From NCBI GenBank assembly GCA_030686995.1, contig CM060709.1, forward strand, positions 268,441,057 to 268,505,056: 64,000 nucleotides of DNA, given 5' to 3'. Position numbers and translations under genes: made by a program. The notes below the pieces were generated by a model. It made no database searches. It was given only the letters and a program-made list of their open reading frames with translations, and was not told where the DNA came from. Positions 35,951-48,000 of the stretch are shown here, one piece after another. The stretch's first letter is position 1. Each line of letters begins with the position of its first letter. Source of the DNA: Artemisia argyi (taxonomy: Eukaryota; Streptophyta; Magnoliopsida; Asterales; Asteraceae).

Positions 35951-36658
35951 GTTAGTTTCGCTTTGATTTTGCATAATCCAGATATCCTGATTATATCATA
36001 TGTCTACCTTTTTTCTTAAGGTTAGTAAACATAATGCATTCTGTACTATAATAATGAACATAAGTAAACATAATAGTTCGCCTTCTAAAACAAGCTATAT
36101 ATCGTAAAAAGAACAATAATGTTAGTAAGCATAAACTGTAAGCATAAACAATAATGTTAATAACATAAAGGCGAAGTATTACGTTTTTTACGATGTAAAG
36201 CTTGTTTTCTAAATCATCTTCTTAAGGTTAGTAAGCATAAACTGTATGAATGTATGTATGTCTTTTATTAATCGCCTTCTGTTTTCTATATCGCTTTCTG
36301 TTTACTCCAAAAGTGTTCATCTTTGTTACATTAGTTTTTTGTCTCGAACAAATTATTATGTTTTTTATGACCATGTATAGTAGCAGGTTTTTTGTATGTT
36401 CTGTCATTATGGTGTTGTTGCGGTGTATCTTATTGTTTGTCAGGTTGGTTACCTGTTATTCTTTATATTATTAGTGTCTCGCTAGTTTTTACTAATATAT
36501 CTGCGGTATATATATGCCGCGTAAAACTTGGGTTTCTGTTGCGTTCAGTGATTGTATTCATTACATGGTTTGTTATTTTCTGCTTTTTTAGTCCATGCTG
36601 CTCTAAAACAAGCTATATATCAATAAAAGAAGTTTACAATGTTAACCACTCATAGATA

Positions 36659-36853
36659 TCTATACTTCTATACTACTATATAATGTATTTGGGACTATTC
36701 CATAATTAGAAAGGCTTAAAAATTCAGACTTTTACTTACTAATTATGGAAACAACCGCCCCTAACAATCACAACCAACAATTAATAACCACTTCAACAAC
36801 CACCCCAACAATTTATAACTACCTCAACAACCATCGCGCGGGCAGCTTTCTAG
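36659..36853 (+). mobile_element. Small non-autonomous Helitron-like element
   Basis: It starts TCTATACTTCTATACTACTATA, and ends with a GC-rich CGCGCGGGC segment a few bases before CTAG (36850-36853), followed by T. A TC start, CTAG end with a GC-rich hairpin-type segment, and a T at the 3' flank are the hallmarks of plant Helitrons. It lies in the putative leader intron of the RAV gene. Confidence 0.55.
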
Positions 36854-36891
36854 TAAAACTATAATGCTAAAAATACTTTTTGCTACCTAGT

Positions 36892-36895
<4 letters not shown>

Positions 36896-36932
<37 letters not shown>
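36896..36932. repeat. Poly(A) tract
   Basis: Thirty-seven A in a row about 100 bp upstream of the RAV start codon. It is a likely site of length error or polymorphism. Confidence 0.95.
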
Positions 36933-36934
<2 letters not shown>

Positions 36935-37029
36935 TTTCATACAGTATATGCTTAAATATGTAAATTTATGTTACACTTACATTCTGCCTATTTGTCCAGA
37001 ATTTTCAACCACATCAAAGCTGCAAACTA

Positions 37030-37908
37030 ATGGAGGAAATATCAGATTCAGACTACGGGAACAATTGCGCCTATACACAGAGATACAAAGGTGTTGTTCA
37101 ACAGCAGAATGGAAATTGGGGTGCTCAGGTATATACAAATAACAAACGCATATGGCTCGGAACATTCAAATCTGAAAAAGATGCAGCTATAGCTTATGAT
37201 CGAGCATTGATGAAGCTTAGAAGTTCTGATGCCCAAAGAAACTTCTGTTTGACTGAAACAACAGTTCTAGAGGCAGAGTTTCATAGTCTTCATAATACGG
37301 AAACAATATTAGCAATGATTAAAGACGGATCATATCAATCAACGTTCGATGATTTTCTACAGAAAACTGACAAAAGAAATGGCAAAGATTTATCTGTGCA
37401 AAAGAGTTGTGATGTTCCTAGGAGGCTACTATTCCAAAAGGTGTTAACATGTAGTGATGTTAGCAAGCTTAATAGGTTAGTCATACCTAAGAAGCATGCT
37501 GTGACGCATTTTCGTGCAGTTCCCGATAATGATCAGTCAAGAGGGCCTGATAATAATAATAATGAGGTGATGCTTCCTTTTTATGATGATCATGGAAAAT
37601 TGTGGTTGTTTCGGTACTGTTACTGGAAGAGTAGCCAGAGTTTTGTATTTACTCGAGGTTGGATCCAATTTGTTAAGGAAAAGGGACTAAAGAAGAACGA
37701 TAAGATAACCTTTTACAAGTATAATGAGAATCTTGAAAGGCCAGATTCAGGGTTTTTTGCGATTGAAACTTGTCCGTCTGCAAGTAATATTGAATCGAAG
37801 GAAGATGAAGGAAGCGTTGATGATCAGGAGATGAGTGATGAAGTAATCCAAACAAGCAATGTAGAGACTAAAGGATTTAAGCTCTTTGGTGTTCAAATTC
37901 AACCTTAA
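37030..37908 (+). CDS. RAV: RAV-type AP2/B3 transcription factor
   Basis: A 292-residue intronless coding region. Residues about 18-72 form an AP2/ERF domain (YKGVV, NGNWGAQVY, RIWLGTF, DAAIAYDRA). Residues about 130-238 form a B3 domain (LLFQKVLTCSDVSKLNRLVIPKKHA, LWLFRYCYWKSSQSFVFTRGW, KKNDKITFYKY). Near the C-terminus FKLFGVQI is the R/KLFGV repressor motif of RAV/TEM proteins. AP2 plus B3 in one chain defines the RAV family: nuclear proteins binding CAACA and CACCTG motifs, in Arabidopsis acting on flowering time, growth and hormone responses. It is a little shorter than Arabidopsis RAV1/TEM1 (about 340-360 residues), mostly at the N-terminus, which lacks the long Ser-rich leader. Start: first ATG after a splice-acceptor-like site. 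Intronless structure is normal for RAV genes. The family is certain; which orthologue is not. Confidence 0.95.
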   Translation: MEEISDSDYGNNCAYTQRYKGVVQQQNGNWGAQVYTNNKRIWLGTFKSEKDAAIAYDRALMKLRSSDAQRNFCLTETTVLEAEFHSLHNTETILAMIKDGSYQSTFDDFLQKTDKRNGKDLSVQKSCDVPRRLLFQKVLTCSDVSKLNRLVIPKKHAVTHFRAVPDNDQSRGPDNNNNEVMLPFYDDHGKLWLFRYCYWKSSQSFVFTRGWIQFVKEKGLKKNDKITFYKYNENLERPDSGFFAIETCPSASNIESKEDEGSVDDQEMSDEVIQTSNVETKGFKLFGVQIQP

Positions 37909-38562
37909 TGACAAGTTAGATGTTTTATTTTTACCAAAGCCATTTCTTTAGTAACTCTTGGGAACCTTAAAGATATTTTTGGCTAACATTATATATTGAT
38001 CTATGAAAAACAATTTTGTTTGCTAAGTATATATGTTTTGATAGTTTATTGCTGAGTCTTTTATTATATAATATAGCAGGATAATCTTGTGATGCGGCAA
38101 CGAGAAAAAAATAAAACCACCATTTATTTGTTTCTCGTCAATGTTTTCGTGTTCAATTATAGTCATTTACTGTGATATTCATGTTTCTGATTGTTAAGTG
38201 GAGAAGATGTCAGATTCAGGAGGAGTTGTAGTGTTGAAAAAAAGAATGGTGCAGGGTAAATTTGTTAAGGTTGAAATTCGTATGGAAATAAATAAATATT
38301 TTGATCTAGTTTCGCATTTAGAGTTTCATCGTCTAGCATCAGTTAGAAACAAAAAATTAATAGCCTGTATGGATTCCATATACAAGTTCAGTTAATTACC
38401 GAATGCTTTAATTTGTTGTATTATATTCAAATAAAAGATAATATAGTAATTTTGTTGTATTATATTCAAGTTTTAAAACTTGGATGATAACGCGTGAAAC
38501 AATTATATATTGTAATTCACTGAAACATTAATAAATAGAATGTGATTAGAATTTTACAATAA
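37909..38562. other. RAV downstream region
   Basis: AT-rich 3' flank. AATAAA-like signals occur near 38112 and 38432. A 65-codon frame at 38198-38395 has no recognisable motif and I do not call it a gene. Confidence 0.5.
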
Positions 38563-39182
38563 GGGAGAAAAACCAAAAAAATAAAAACCAAATCGAAGAC
38601 CGAAAAAAAAAAACGACCGAAACTAGAAATCGATGGTTCAATTTTTTCTTTTTTAAAATCAAAAAGTTTGGTTCGGTTCCAGTTTTTGTTAAAAAACCAA
38701 ACCGTAAAAACGAAACCGAACCAAATTTATTATATAAGTAATATAAATAAATAAATTAATCAAGTTTATAATTTCGTATTTATTTTACGGGTGAAATTAT
38801 AATATATTTATTTTAGCATTTAAATGCGTGTTTGTCGTGTACGTATATTTACTTGACAATATATCACTTCATATGTGACAATGATCATACTATGTGTACG
38901 TTCGCTTGTGTGTCTCATCTATATATGTGTGTAATTGTAGAAATTTGAGATAAACATTATTAGGTTTAGAGTGACAAAAAAAGTAAAGAAGAATAAACAA
39001 TTTTCGACGTAAAACAAGTTTGAAAGTATAAATTGACCACGCTCAAATACAAACATTTAGAAACCCGAAAAACCGAACCGAAACCGATAATAAACCGAAA
39101 AAACTGAATCGATAAAACCGAAAAGTTTCGGTTCAGTTACGGTTTTAGCCTAAAACCGACCCAAACCGAACCGTGCACACCC
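38563..39182. mobile_element. hAT-like element rich in AACCGAACCG
   Basis: TACAATAA is duplicated at 38555-38562 and 39183-39190. The right end in reverse complement reads GGGTGTGCACGGTTCGGTTT, a terminus common in plant hAT-type MITEs; the left end is GGGAGAAAAACC. Both ends are rich in AACCGAA or its complement TTCGGTT, so the termini can pair loosely. No coding sequence. Confidence 0.85.
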
Positions 39183-39190
39183 TACAATAA

Positions 39191-39248
39191 AGACGTTAAT
39201 AAATTTTTTATATAATAAAAGTATTACTCTTTTACGTATTATCCAAAC

Positions 39249-39299
<51 letters not shown>

Positions 39300-40374
39300 T
39301 TAAATGACTAACATTCTTAACCAGCTTATATAATTAAAGATTAGCTTCAGGGTTCAAGTTTACATTTTATGAGAAAAGTTAAATACGAAACAACATTTAT
39401 TCAAAGAACAAATAACAAGATCTCAATCATCCATCCTCCTTCCATTCAATAGTTTAGATTAAAATGCACAAATATACTGAGGGTCATTCATTCCATACTT
39501 CCTACCTAACCCCCTAAACACACACTCACACTCGTCTCTCTCATCTCTCACACATCCCCAATTCTCTCATATCTCCAATTTTACCATCAGATCTACTCCT
39601 CCGTCATCACCACCACCGTAACTGGAATCTCATCGGTAACCTTTCGATCCATCGGAATATTCTTTCAGTTATATATTCATCGATTTAAATTTAAATTGGG
39701 TTTTATTGAATAATGAATTAGTGTAATTTATTGTTTGATATATTTAGATCACGAATTTGCGTATTTATTGTTTGTAATTGTGTGTTTATATGTTAGATTA
39801 ATTGAAATTCTTAATTTAGCGATGAAGAGACTTACGAGTTTTCACATATTTTGAGTTCGGCATTCGTACGTGTAGTTTATGAGGTTCATTTAAGTTTTTG
39901 GTGACAAAGTTCCATAACTCGAGAATGTTGATCCATCCGGTCACTTTGTAATCTGTTTGCAAAATTAATTGAATGCTGGAATAGTGTAGTTTGTATAAAA
40001 AAAATTAGGGGTGGATTTGGACTTTTTGGTGTAACACGTGTTTGACATTGGCGCAATTTTGTAGTTGTTGATGATAATCGTGTACGTGATGCATAATGTA
40101 TGTATTCAAGTTAAGATATAGGAAGGATATGACCATTTTGTACCATTATTCTAGTAATGATGTGAATTCAGGGTTTATACAAAATCCAATGGGATTTATA
40201 CAGATTATCTATGTGATCAAACAGAATATAAATAACAAACATTATATATTCAAAGTAAACAAAATATATTCAAAGTGAACAAAAAAAAATTTCTCATAAC
40301 ATTACACAAAAAAAAATAGAAGTAATTTTGTACTTTCAGTTTATATAAAGCAAAATGAAAATCCCATGGGATTT
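39191..40374 (+). other. Spacer with poly(A) and a CT-rich leader-like segment
   Basis: Forty-three A lie at 39255-39297. At about 39490-39650 a strongly CT-rich stretch with CACACTCACACTCG, TCTCTCTCATCTC and CATCACCACCACC, then CTCATCG/GTAACC, looks like the first non-coding exon and donor of a plant gene. No coding exon on the plus strand within the next 3 kb fits it clearly, unless it belongs to the SWEET gene at 42853. Confidence 0.4.
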
Positions 40375-40532
40375 TATACAGAATCATATGTAATTCTCTC
40401 TGATCCCTTGTGATTTATATAGAATCCCATGTGAATCAGATAAAAGATACCCGTCAATTATCTTTATGGAACACATGGGATTCTATATGAATCACAAAGG
40501 ATTAGAGTGAATCACATGGGATTCTGTATAAC
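40375..40532. repeat. Imperfect palindrome
   Basis: The arms TTATACAGAATC...TATAGAATCCCATGTG and their inverted counterpart (CACATGGGATTCTATAT...GATTCTGTATAA) pair over some 60 bp with a short centre. It continues the AATCCC-GGGATT theme of the minisatellite that follows. Confidence 0.75.
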
Positions 40533-40639
40533 AACATACAACTTTTAATAAAGAGATTCCAATAGCTCATTTCAACAATCATCTAAAAAACATCTACTCT
40601 TAAAAAGCTATGACATAAAAGTATAAAACTCAAAAATAG

Positions 40640-41085
40640 TTATTTACTCATTTTTCAAATCACTTGTGATTTTTTTAAAAATAACAAATCACAAGTGATT
40701 TTTTTACAACTCCCGTGGGATTTTTTTAGACGAAAATTTTGAAAAAAAAAATGTCATCTTTTTACAAATCCCGTGGGATTTTTTTACGAATCCCGTAGGA
40801 TTTTTTTACAAATCTCGTGGGATTTTTTTTGGACGGAAATTTTGAAAAAAAAAATGTGTCTTTTTAGGAATCCCGTGGGGTTTTTTACGAATCCTGTGGG
40901 ATTATTTTACGAATCCCGTGGGATTTTTCTGAACGGAAATTTGAAAAAAAATCTTTTTTTACGAATCCCGTGGGATATTTCTGGACGAAAATTTTGAAAA
41001 AAAAAATCGTCTTTTTACAAATCCCATGGGATTTTTTACGAATCCCGTGAGATTTTTCTGGGCGAAAATTTTGAAAAAAAAATTC
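40640..41085. repeat. Minisatellite with palindromic AATCCCGTGGGATT core
   Basis: A 21-24-bp unit, roughly TTTTTACGAATCCCGTGGGA, recurs about twelve times, broken at intervals of about 90-100 bp by GGACGGAAATTTTGAAAAAAAA segments, giving a two-level repeat. The core is nearly self-complementary. The open frame visible in it is only a translation of the repeat. Confidence 0.85.
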
Positions 41086-42321
41086 GTCGATAGTATATAA
41101 AAGTGCATATCTATAGAAAGATGATTTAATTATCGTCGCGATGGTGTATTTGTTGTAGCTTGAAGATTTATTATTTGCAAGATATGTTGTTTTAAAAATA
41201 TGGAAAGTGTGTTTTTATATTAAATGAGCTAAAATGCCAAATTTGCCCTCCCTTTGTTATTTTTGGCTTCATTTCAGCCATTAGATAAAAGGTGGATGGA
41301 TGATTAAGATTGGCTTATTTGTTCTTTAAAGAATAAATGTTTTGCAAGGATCTCACCTTTATCTTTTATTAATTTTTACATAACAACAATATTCCCCTCA
41401 AACTAATTAACAAATATATTCATAAAACTTATAATAAAATATTTAAATAAAGTAATATGGTAAAATCAATTAAATTTTATTATCCATTTTTAGTAGCTGA
41501 CAATTCATTCGAAACTACACAAAGACAGGATGCGGACAATTAATCTATAAAGAATACATCGATTCTGTAATTTTTTTGCACAAAGCACCTCAATCAAAAA
41601 AATACTGTAAATAAATACAAAAAAAATTGAACAATCTATTTTGACACGGGCAAAATCTAGCAACTTGGTTGGCTAATACAGTCGAAATTGGGCATCAAAT
41701 TGGTAAAACTGAAGAAAAAAATATGTCCGAATATACTTTTTCAAATCAAAAGCTCGAAGATAGACTGGAAACGAAGTCGAACATGTCATTTCAGCCTCTC
41801 TTCTATTTTTAGTATATATAGCATGTTGATATCAACATAGGTACTGAAAGTTCAAAGTTCTTAATTTCTTGAATGTATTATTTGATTCTTTTATTTCTTG
41901 ATATCCATCTAACTGAAATGGTGAAATGTACCGTACTAACGGTCATTAAGTATTTAACGGTCATTAAGTATTTAACGGCTGTTAATACTAACGACCGTTA
42001 ACTTTTTTTTTAATTCCTCCATTGTCTTAGAGGTTCGTTGCAAATTTAGTCCTTATAACTAACGGTCGTTAAATGCACTAACTACTTCTTTGCCAAAACA
42101 TCCCGCGGCAACGCGCGGGTGATCCATCTCGTTTTAATCTATTACGTAAATCTTACTTGATTGACACATGGCCTAGAATCCGTCTCGTTAAGCTTGTTCA
42201 TTATGTTATGCTTATACTACATTAACTGGTTATCGAATGAAGATCAAATATTTAATAGCGGAAACTATTCAATCATCCTATAATTAAGTTCAAACAAATT
42301 ATATTATCTTTTTAGTAGTAC
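41086..42321. other. Spacer upstream of SWEET
   Basis: AT-rich. Three tandem copies of AACGGTCATTAAGTATTT and variants lie at about 41938-42000. CCCGCGGCAACGCGCGGGT at 42102-42120 resembles the GC-rich hairpin of Helitron 3' ends, without a CTAG terminus close by. No gene is seen. Confidence 0.45.
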
Positions 42322-42490
42322 TAGACGAGTACCCGCGCATAACAACAAAATTTTATAGCGGCATATAGTTATAGTGGTATTTTAGTTATACAAAACGTTA
42401 AGTGTTTTATGTAACGTTTTATATAACCAAAATATCACTAAAAACATCTGCTGCTATAAAATTCCGTTGTTATGCACAGGTACTCGTCTA
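42322..42490. mobile_element. Foldback element, about 169 bp
   Basis: TAGACGAGTACCCGCGCATA at the left is mirrored by TATGCACAGGTACTCGTCTA at the right, and the arms pair almost to the centre (ATAACAAC/GTTGTTAT, TATAGC/GCTATA, AACGTTA/TAACGTT). The central loop is short. It lies about 360 bp upstream of the SWEET start codon. TA flanks are possible. Confidence 0.75.
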
Positions 42491-42852
42491 TTATCTAAAA
42501 CATAAAAATTTGTTTTTGGACTCTTTTTGAAACGGAGGCAAACATTAATCAAGGGCTTATGAGCTTACTATTTATAACTCATGAGTGTCTTATTATAAAC
42601 TTATGTGATGTGAAAGATTCAGATACTTGATGCTTTTGTTTATGTTGAACGATAGAATTATTATAGTCAAATATACTAAAGAATAAGAAGAGGAATCCAA
42701 GCTAAAGTCCAATAATGGGCATTCATGGGAAAACCCATAAAACTGCAACAACTTCATTTCATTTCTTATCACAAGTTACACATATACTTCGATCTTCTTA
42801 CCTAAAACGAGTATATTTCTAGCACATTCGGGTCAAATAGCCAGGTGACACA

Positions 42853-44694
42853 ATGGTTACAGCTGACTTTGTTGTCGGTATATTAGGTAAAGCCTTTTAA
42901 GACTAATGCTTCAAATGCTAATACAGTTTGTTTTCATAATTGAATGTTTGTTTATTCGTGCAGGAAATGTTATCACTATATTAAGTTTCACTTCTCCAAT
43001 GTAAGTGTAACTTTGTTTACGCATCAAAACCAGAAATGAACGTTTGGAGTTACTCCCTCCGTCCCAAATTATAAGTCCACTTTTATATTTCACAAAGTTT
43101 AAGAAAAGTGGGGCCCTAACAATACTAACCAATAAAAATTAATTCTCACCCACTTACAAGCAATCTCATTGGTTGAAACTAAAAATGGACATATAATTTG
43201 GGACAACCCAAAATGACAAAATGGACTTATAAAATGGGACGGAGGGAGTAATAAATAGAACGACTAAGTTATCTCTATACTAAGTTTCACTTCTACCCAA
43301 CATTAACTTTGTTTAAATGTTGCAGACCGCAATTTAGGCATATTGTGAAGGGAAAATCTGCTGAAAACTACAACGGAACACCATACGTTGCAACGTTGCT
43401 GAGTTGTTCTTTGTGGATTTTGTACGGCTTGCTTGACCCTGATGATGGTGTCCTTATTGTCACAGTTAACGCAGCTGGTGTATCCATGCAGGCGTTATAT
43501 CTCATAATACTATTCATCTATTCATCAAAAGAAAAAAGGGTAACAGTTGTTAAATGTTTAGGTAGAGTTAGAATTGTCAAGTGGGCGGGATTTAGGCTGT
43601 AAAAGAGACTAGTCTTAGTAAGCTATTTGAGACCAACTAGTAAAATACTTGAAATCGACCGTCTTAGTAAGCTATTTGAGACCAACTTGTAAAATACTTG
43701 AAATCGACTCAAATTTCATTGAGTCTAGCTTGAGAAGAAATCTGAGTCGAGTCTGAGTCTCATAATACTCATCTCTGGCAAGCCTTGTCATTGATAAATA
43801 GCAATCAAATCATTAATAAGTAGCAATCAAGATTTCCATAAGTGCTCTTTCGAAGGTGGTGTCTCTAATGATGATATCATATTTGCAGGTTAAATACTTT
43901 GGGTTTGTGATAATAGACATTGTGTTTCTCGGAATGGTCTTGGCTTTCACACTTGTTGCATTTAAAGAAGGCTCACGCCGTACATTTACAGGAGTTTTGT
44001 GTGCAACTTTCACAACAATGATGTATGCTGCACCTCTAGCTGCACTGGTAGGTTAAGGCTAGCCCTTCTTTTATGTGATCTTGAGGCTATTTCCCAGTCA
44101 TTATTATATTTAAGAGGTTCAACCCTGATCAAAGTTATATAACTTATGTATGCAGAGTACAACAATAAAGACGAAGAGTGTGGAGTATATGCCAATTCTC
44201 CTAGTGTTCTTCCTCTTTCTCAACGGATGTGTTTGGTTCACTTTCGCTTTACTGGTCACTGATATCTTTGTCATGGTAAGTGTTCTGGGTATCCTCTCCT
44301 TTGTCTTTATGAAAAAAGACGGTCAGCAAGGACATGAACGTATGACCTAAAATCTTTCGAGATATACTGATCGCATATGCGAACATTATTGCAGGTGCCA
44401 AATGCATTAGGGATATTGCTAGGGGCAATACAATTCACCGTTTATTTGATATACAGAAACGCGGCACCAACTGTCATGAGCGAGTTGGAAAAGGGTACTT
44501 TGGAAAAGCAAATCGAAAGTAGAGGCATCGATATTCAAGATATTAACGTCAATGCAAACAGTGTCAGTTCCAAAAAGCGTACCTTAAGTCGGCTAGACGC
44601 CTTCCCGATCACAAGGTCACCATACCTTAGCCCGAACAAATCAGACCCTATTCAACAACATGAAGACGATGCTGAAGCCAATGGTGTGAATTAG
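42853..44694 (+). CDS. SWEET: SWEET sugar transporter, clade IV (SWEET16/17-like)
   Basis: Six exons, joined at GT..AG sites with consistent phase: 42853-42886, 42964-43000, 43326-43539, 43889-44047, 44156-44275, 44395-44694 (287 residues). Six exons is the usual SWEET structure. The protein shows two MtN3/saliva triple-helix bundles with a linker helix: GILGNVITILSFTSP, GTPYVATLLSCSLWILYGL, VNAAGVSMQALYLIILFIY, YFGFVIIDIVFLGMVLAF, TGVLCATFTTMMYAAPLAAL, EYMPILLVFFLFLNGCVWF, VPNALGILLGAIQFTVYLIYRNA. The conserved Pro and Asn residues of the pore (SP, TPY, VN; APL, MP, LNG) are present. SWEETs move hexose or sucrose down a gradient; the VPN...YRNA end resembles the vacuolar clade IV proteins SWEET16/17, suggesting a tonoplast fructose/glucose facilitator (inference). 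The C-terminal tail of about 60 residues is hydrophilic. The first two exons are tiny, as is typical. Confidence 0.95.
43053..43248. mobile_element. Stowaway-like MITE in SWEET intron 2
   Basis: 196 bp with inverted ends CTCCCTCCGTCCCAAATTAT and its complement, flanked by TA on both sides. CTCCCTCCGT ends with TA duplications are typical of plant Stowaway (Tc1/mariner) MITEs. It lies inside the intron and away from the splice sites. Confidence 0.9.
43612..43709. repeat. 49-bp tandem duplication in SWEET intron 3
   Basis: GTCTTAGTAAGCTATTTGAG and the following AATACTTGAAATCGAC occur twice in direct tandem, at 43612 and 43661, with one or two differences. The intron is otherwise unremarkable. 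Confidence 0.9.
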
Positions 44695-45075
44695 AGATCA
44701 AGTGATTTCCTATTTGTCTTGCGACTATTTTTTGTTGGAGGTGAACCATCTTAAAGATAACTAACACATATCATCAAATTTGGATATAACACTGTAATTG
44801 ATTTTTATAATAAAATAATGAAGAAAAAAGTTATTATCTGGATGCTTACATTAATATGACATGCTTCAGTAACATGCATATTTCATTTGACATTACATCA
44901 TACAAAGAAACAAAATGGCAATCTTTTGTCACTGAGAAAATTCATTCCTTACACTCGTCAAACGGTCATTTTTTCATTTAGAACCAACGTTCAACAAAGC
45001 TTCTAAAATCATCATACAGACCTTTAATTCATAGTGTACTCTGAATCATACAGTTATATCAAACAGCACCTTACC
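44695..45075. other. Convergent 3' flanks of SWEET and FBL3
   Basis: 381 bp separate the two stop codons. AATAAAATAATG at about 44810 is a candidate SWEET poly(A) signal. The two 3' untranslated regions may overlap. Confidence 0.6.
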
Positions 45076-48000
45076 TTAATCCCATCTGATTCTACAGCCA
45101 CTTGCTCCAAGAGTCTCGAGTAGCTCAACAGAAAGATGTGGTCTAAGAGAAGCAAGTAACTTGACCTTTTTCAGTCGAGTGCAACAAGCCCTAAGAGCAA
45201 GTTCGTACCCTCTTACTGTCACATTTGTAAGGTTCACCAGCTTGGCATCCTGCATGCGTGTCAAGTTCCCCATCATCATGCACAAACCCACATCTGATAT
45301 TGCACAGAAGCTTAGATTAATCTGCATCAACATATAACCATCGCTTTTAGCAACAGAACAATACGACCAATACAAAAATCATTTGTTAAAATGGTAGAGA
45401 AATCATATGGTCAAGATGAAAACAAAAATGCAACTACCGCGGCAAAAATAAAAGGAGTTATCTTTAAAATCATTTATAATCAACAGAACTCAGATATGCT
45501 TTAACAAATTAAGAAATGTTGTAGCTAAATGTAGTTTCATGATGACTAAATGTTTATATACGTAAAAAAATTATTATCAAACAAAGAGGGCATTTGGATT
45601 TTGATTCTTGAGCTGATCATCCCAATATTGTGACTCGAAGACGCAGTACTCAGTTTAGATTCGGCTACCTATCATTTAGGGGCCACATAATCAATATTGG
45701 ATGACCAGTCTTTAGACCATTTGTAGGTATTTTATTTTCATTTCAAACACCATCTTTATACCCAAAAATCTCCCTTTTTGATAAATTATCAAATAATCAG
45801 AATTTACCAAAAACCCAAACATTCTAAAATCTGACTGTTACAACTTCAAAAAGCACATCCAAATTCTATTTATATAGCAGTTGTTTATCTCATTCTGATT
45901 ACTTTTGATAACATTCATATTCAAATGACCATCCAAACATCCTTATAGAAAGGGGTAACTGACTATTCACACGAAAGTGTGGCGAACTTGAAAAAACAGC
46001 AAAAGAAATCAATATATTGTACCTGTTGCAGATTCCATGAGTAGTATGCAAGCGACCAGAAGCCGGTATCCCTAATGTTGCCACAGTGTTTGATATCCAA
46101 CTGTGAGAGTTTCCTGCAACCCGATGCAAGAGCCGACAGGCCAGTGCCTGTGAGTTTGGTAATACTACGCATCTCTAAATCAGATAGTTCCTCCAACTGG
46201 CTTAAATGCATCAAGCCTTTATCTGTAATCTTAGTGCAATAGCACAAGTTTAGCTTCCTGATCTTTTTGCAACCACCGGCTATAAAACCTAATCCAGCAT
46301 CACCAACATTTAAACACCTGCATTCAAAGCAAAAATTGAGAAAACAGAGGACACGGCAACACAAAGATCAAAAACCATGGCAGTAAAAAAAGTGGGTACC
46401 GGTATAGATCAATTTCTTGAAGGTTTTTGCACTTTGAAGCTATATAGGACAATCCCTTGTCTGAAACATCATGACAAATTCCTAATCTTAAGCACCGGAG
46501 CTCCAAACATTTAGACAAATTTTTTAGTCCTGAACAAAAAATATGAATGATAAAATATAGACGGCTTTATGATATGAGTTGCTATTTGCAGAAGTGGCAA
46601 AATGGGCAGGACGGCCGTGCTGGGTCACTGGTCAACACACGTTAAATATTCCATGCACATAATATATGATTCCAACTTCCAAAGACCGCTTTAATGAAAA
46701 GGCGAAAATAAATTATTTTTGGAAAACACCAATTTAAGAGGCTGCAAGTATTAGAAATACACTTTTGGCAACTTTCAAGGTGTATTTGACTGTTCGATCC
46801 ATTTGGCATATTTCCTATTTAACTAATTTTTTTAATATTTGACTAGATAAACCATAATTCAAATTGACCCACTCCTAACTAAACGGGTCAAAATTTGCCA
46901 CCTCTGTTATATAGAGGAACTGGATTTTAGATCACTAACCTATGTCATTTACACAACATTCTGTTAGATCGAGCTCTTCAAGTGAGTGGCATGACGACCC
47001 CAGATAAGTAAAACTTTTTTCTGTGAGCAAAGAGCAAGACTCCAATTTGAGGCACAAAAGTTTTGTACATGAGTGTGCGACGGCTGATATTGCAATATCA
47101 GTGAGGTTATTACAGCATGTTAAATCGAGTATCTTCAAGGTGGGACTCCCATATGCAAGCTGCATAATGCCTAAATCGTTCACGCCTTCGCATCTGCTCA
47201 ACCCAACTTCAACCAAAAACAAGCAATTAGTGCTTATGATCTGAAAGAAGGAGTCGGTAACCCGAGCTCCATCAACTCTAATTGTTTTCAGATTCTTCAA
47301 GTCCTTAAGGGTATGAAAAACAGTGGCGGAAAGCTCCTGATGCAATAAAAGATGTCACTTTAGTTCGGGAAAAAAAGTTATATGCACAGGACCCATAGTA
47401 GAGAGTAGAGAGGAATAAATCAAATTGACTCACAAGAAAATAGTAACCAACATTGAGCTTTTGAAGGCCTTTGCAACCTCTAGTGACACTTATGAGGCCA
47501 GTAGAACTCACATGTTCACACCTCGATACATCTAATACCTGCAATCAAAAACTATAATTAGAGTTACAAGCTACAAACCTCCTATCCTTTTTATGGTCAC
47601 AATTTGAATAGAAGATTTTCGAAGTTTTCCACAAATCCCTGAAAACTAACGAGTTTTGTACTCATATGCAAATGACCATAATAAGAATCATGGATAACAA
47701 GAATATCCTAAATTCCTTCCTCATGGATAATAAATCCTACAATTCTTCCTCACTAGGATTTGTTGTTTCACGACCATAATCGAACAGGATCTGTCCTATA
47801 GGCTCGTAGCTCATTATTCTTGATCACTAATAAGAATTTGTTGATTGTAATTAATTATTTGAGAACTGCCACTCACTTAGCAACATTTTCTAATGATCAG
47901 ACCTCTACCTAGATAAAACTTCTTTTCCTAGCAGAGAAATGGGTTTGATTGCTCCTTAGTCCTTACATATGAAAAATGCATGCTTCAATCATTTATGATG

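Noticed and set aside
36250..36655. Overlapping hydrophobic frames upstream of RAV
   Set aside because: T-rich DNA gives Phe/Leu/Cys-rich translations; it lies in the probable leader intron of RAV and overlaps no known family.
38198..38395. 65-codon open frame downstream of RAV
   Set aside because: No recognisable domain, AT-rich and without splice or promoter support; a weak resemblance of its first codons to the RAV start is probably chance.
40773..40997. 74-codon open frame
   Set aside because: It is a translation of the AATCCCGTGGGATT minisatellite, with the same phrase repeated; no homology expected.
42102..42120. Helitron 3' end
   Set aside because: The GC-rich hairpin-like segment is present but no CTAG terminus or TC start could be paired with it.
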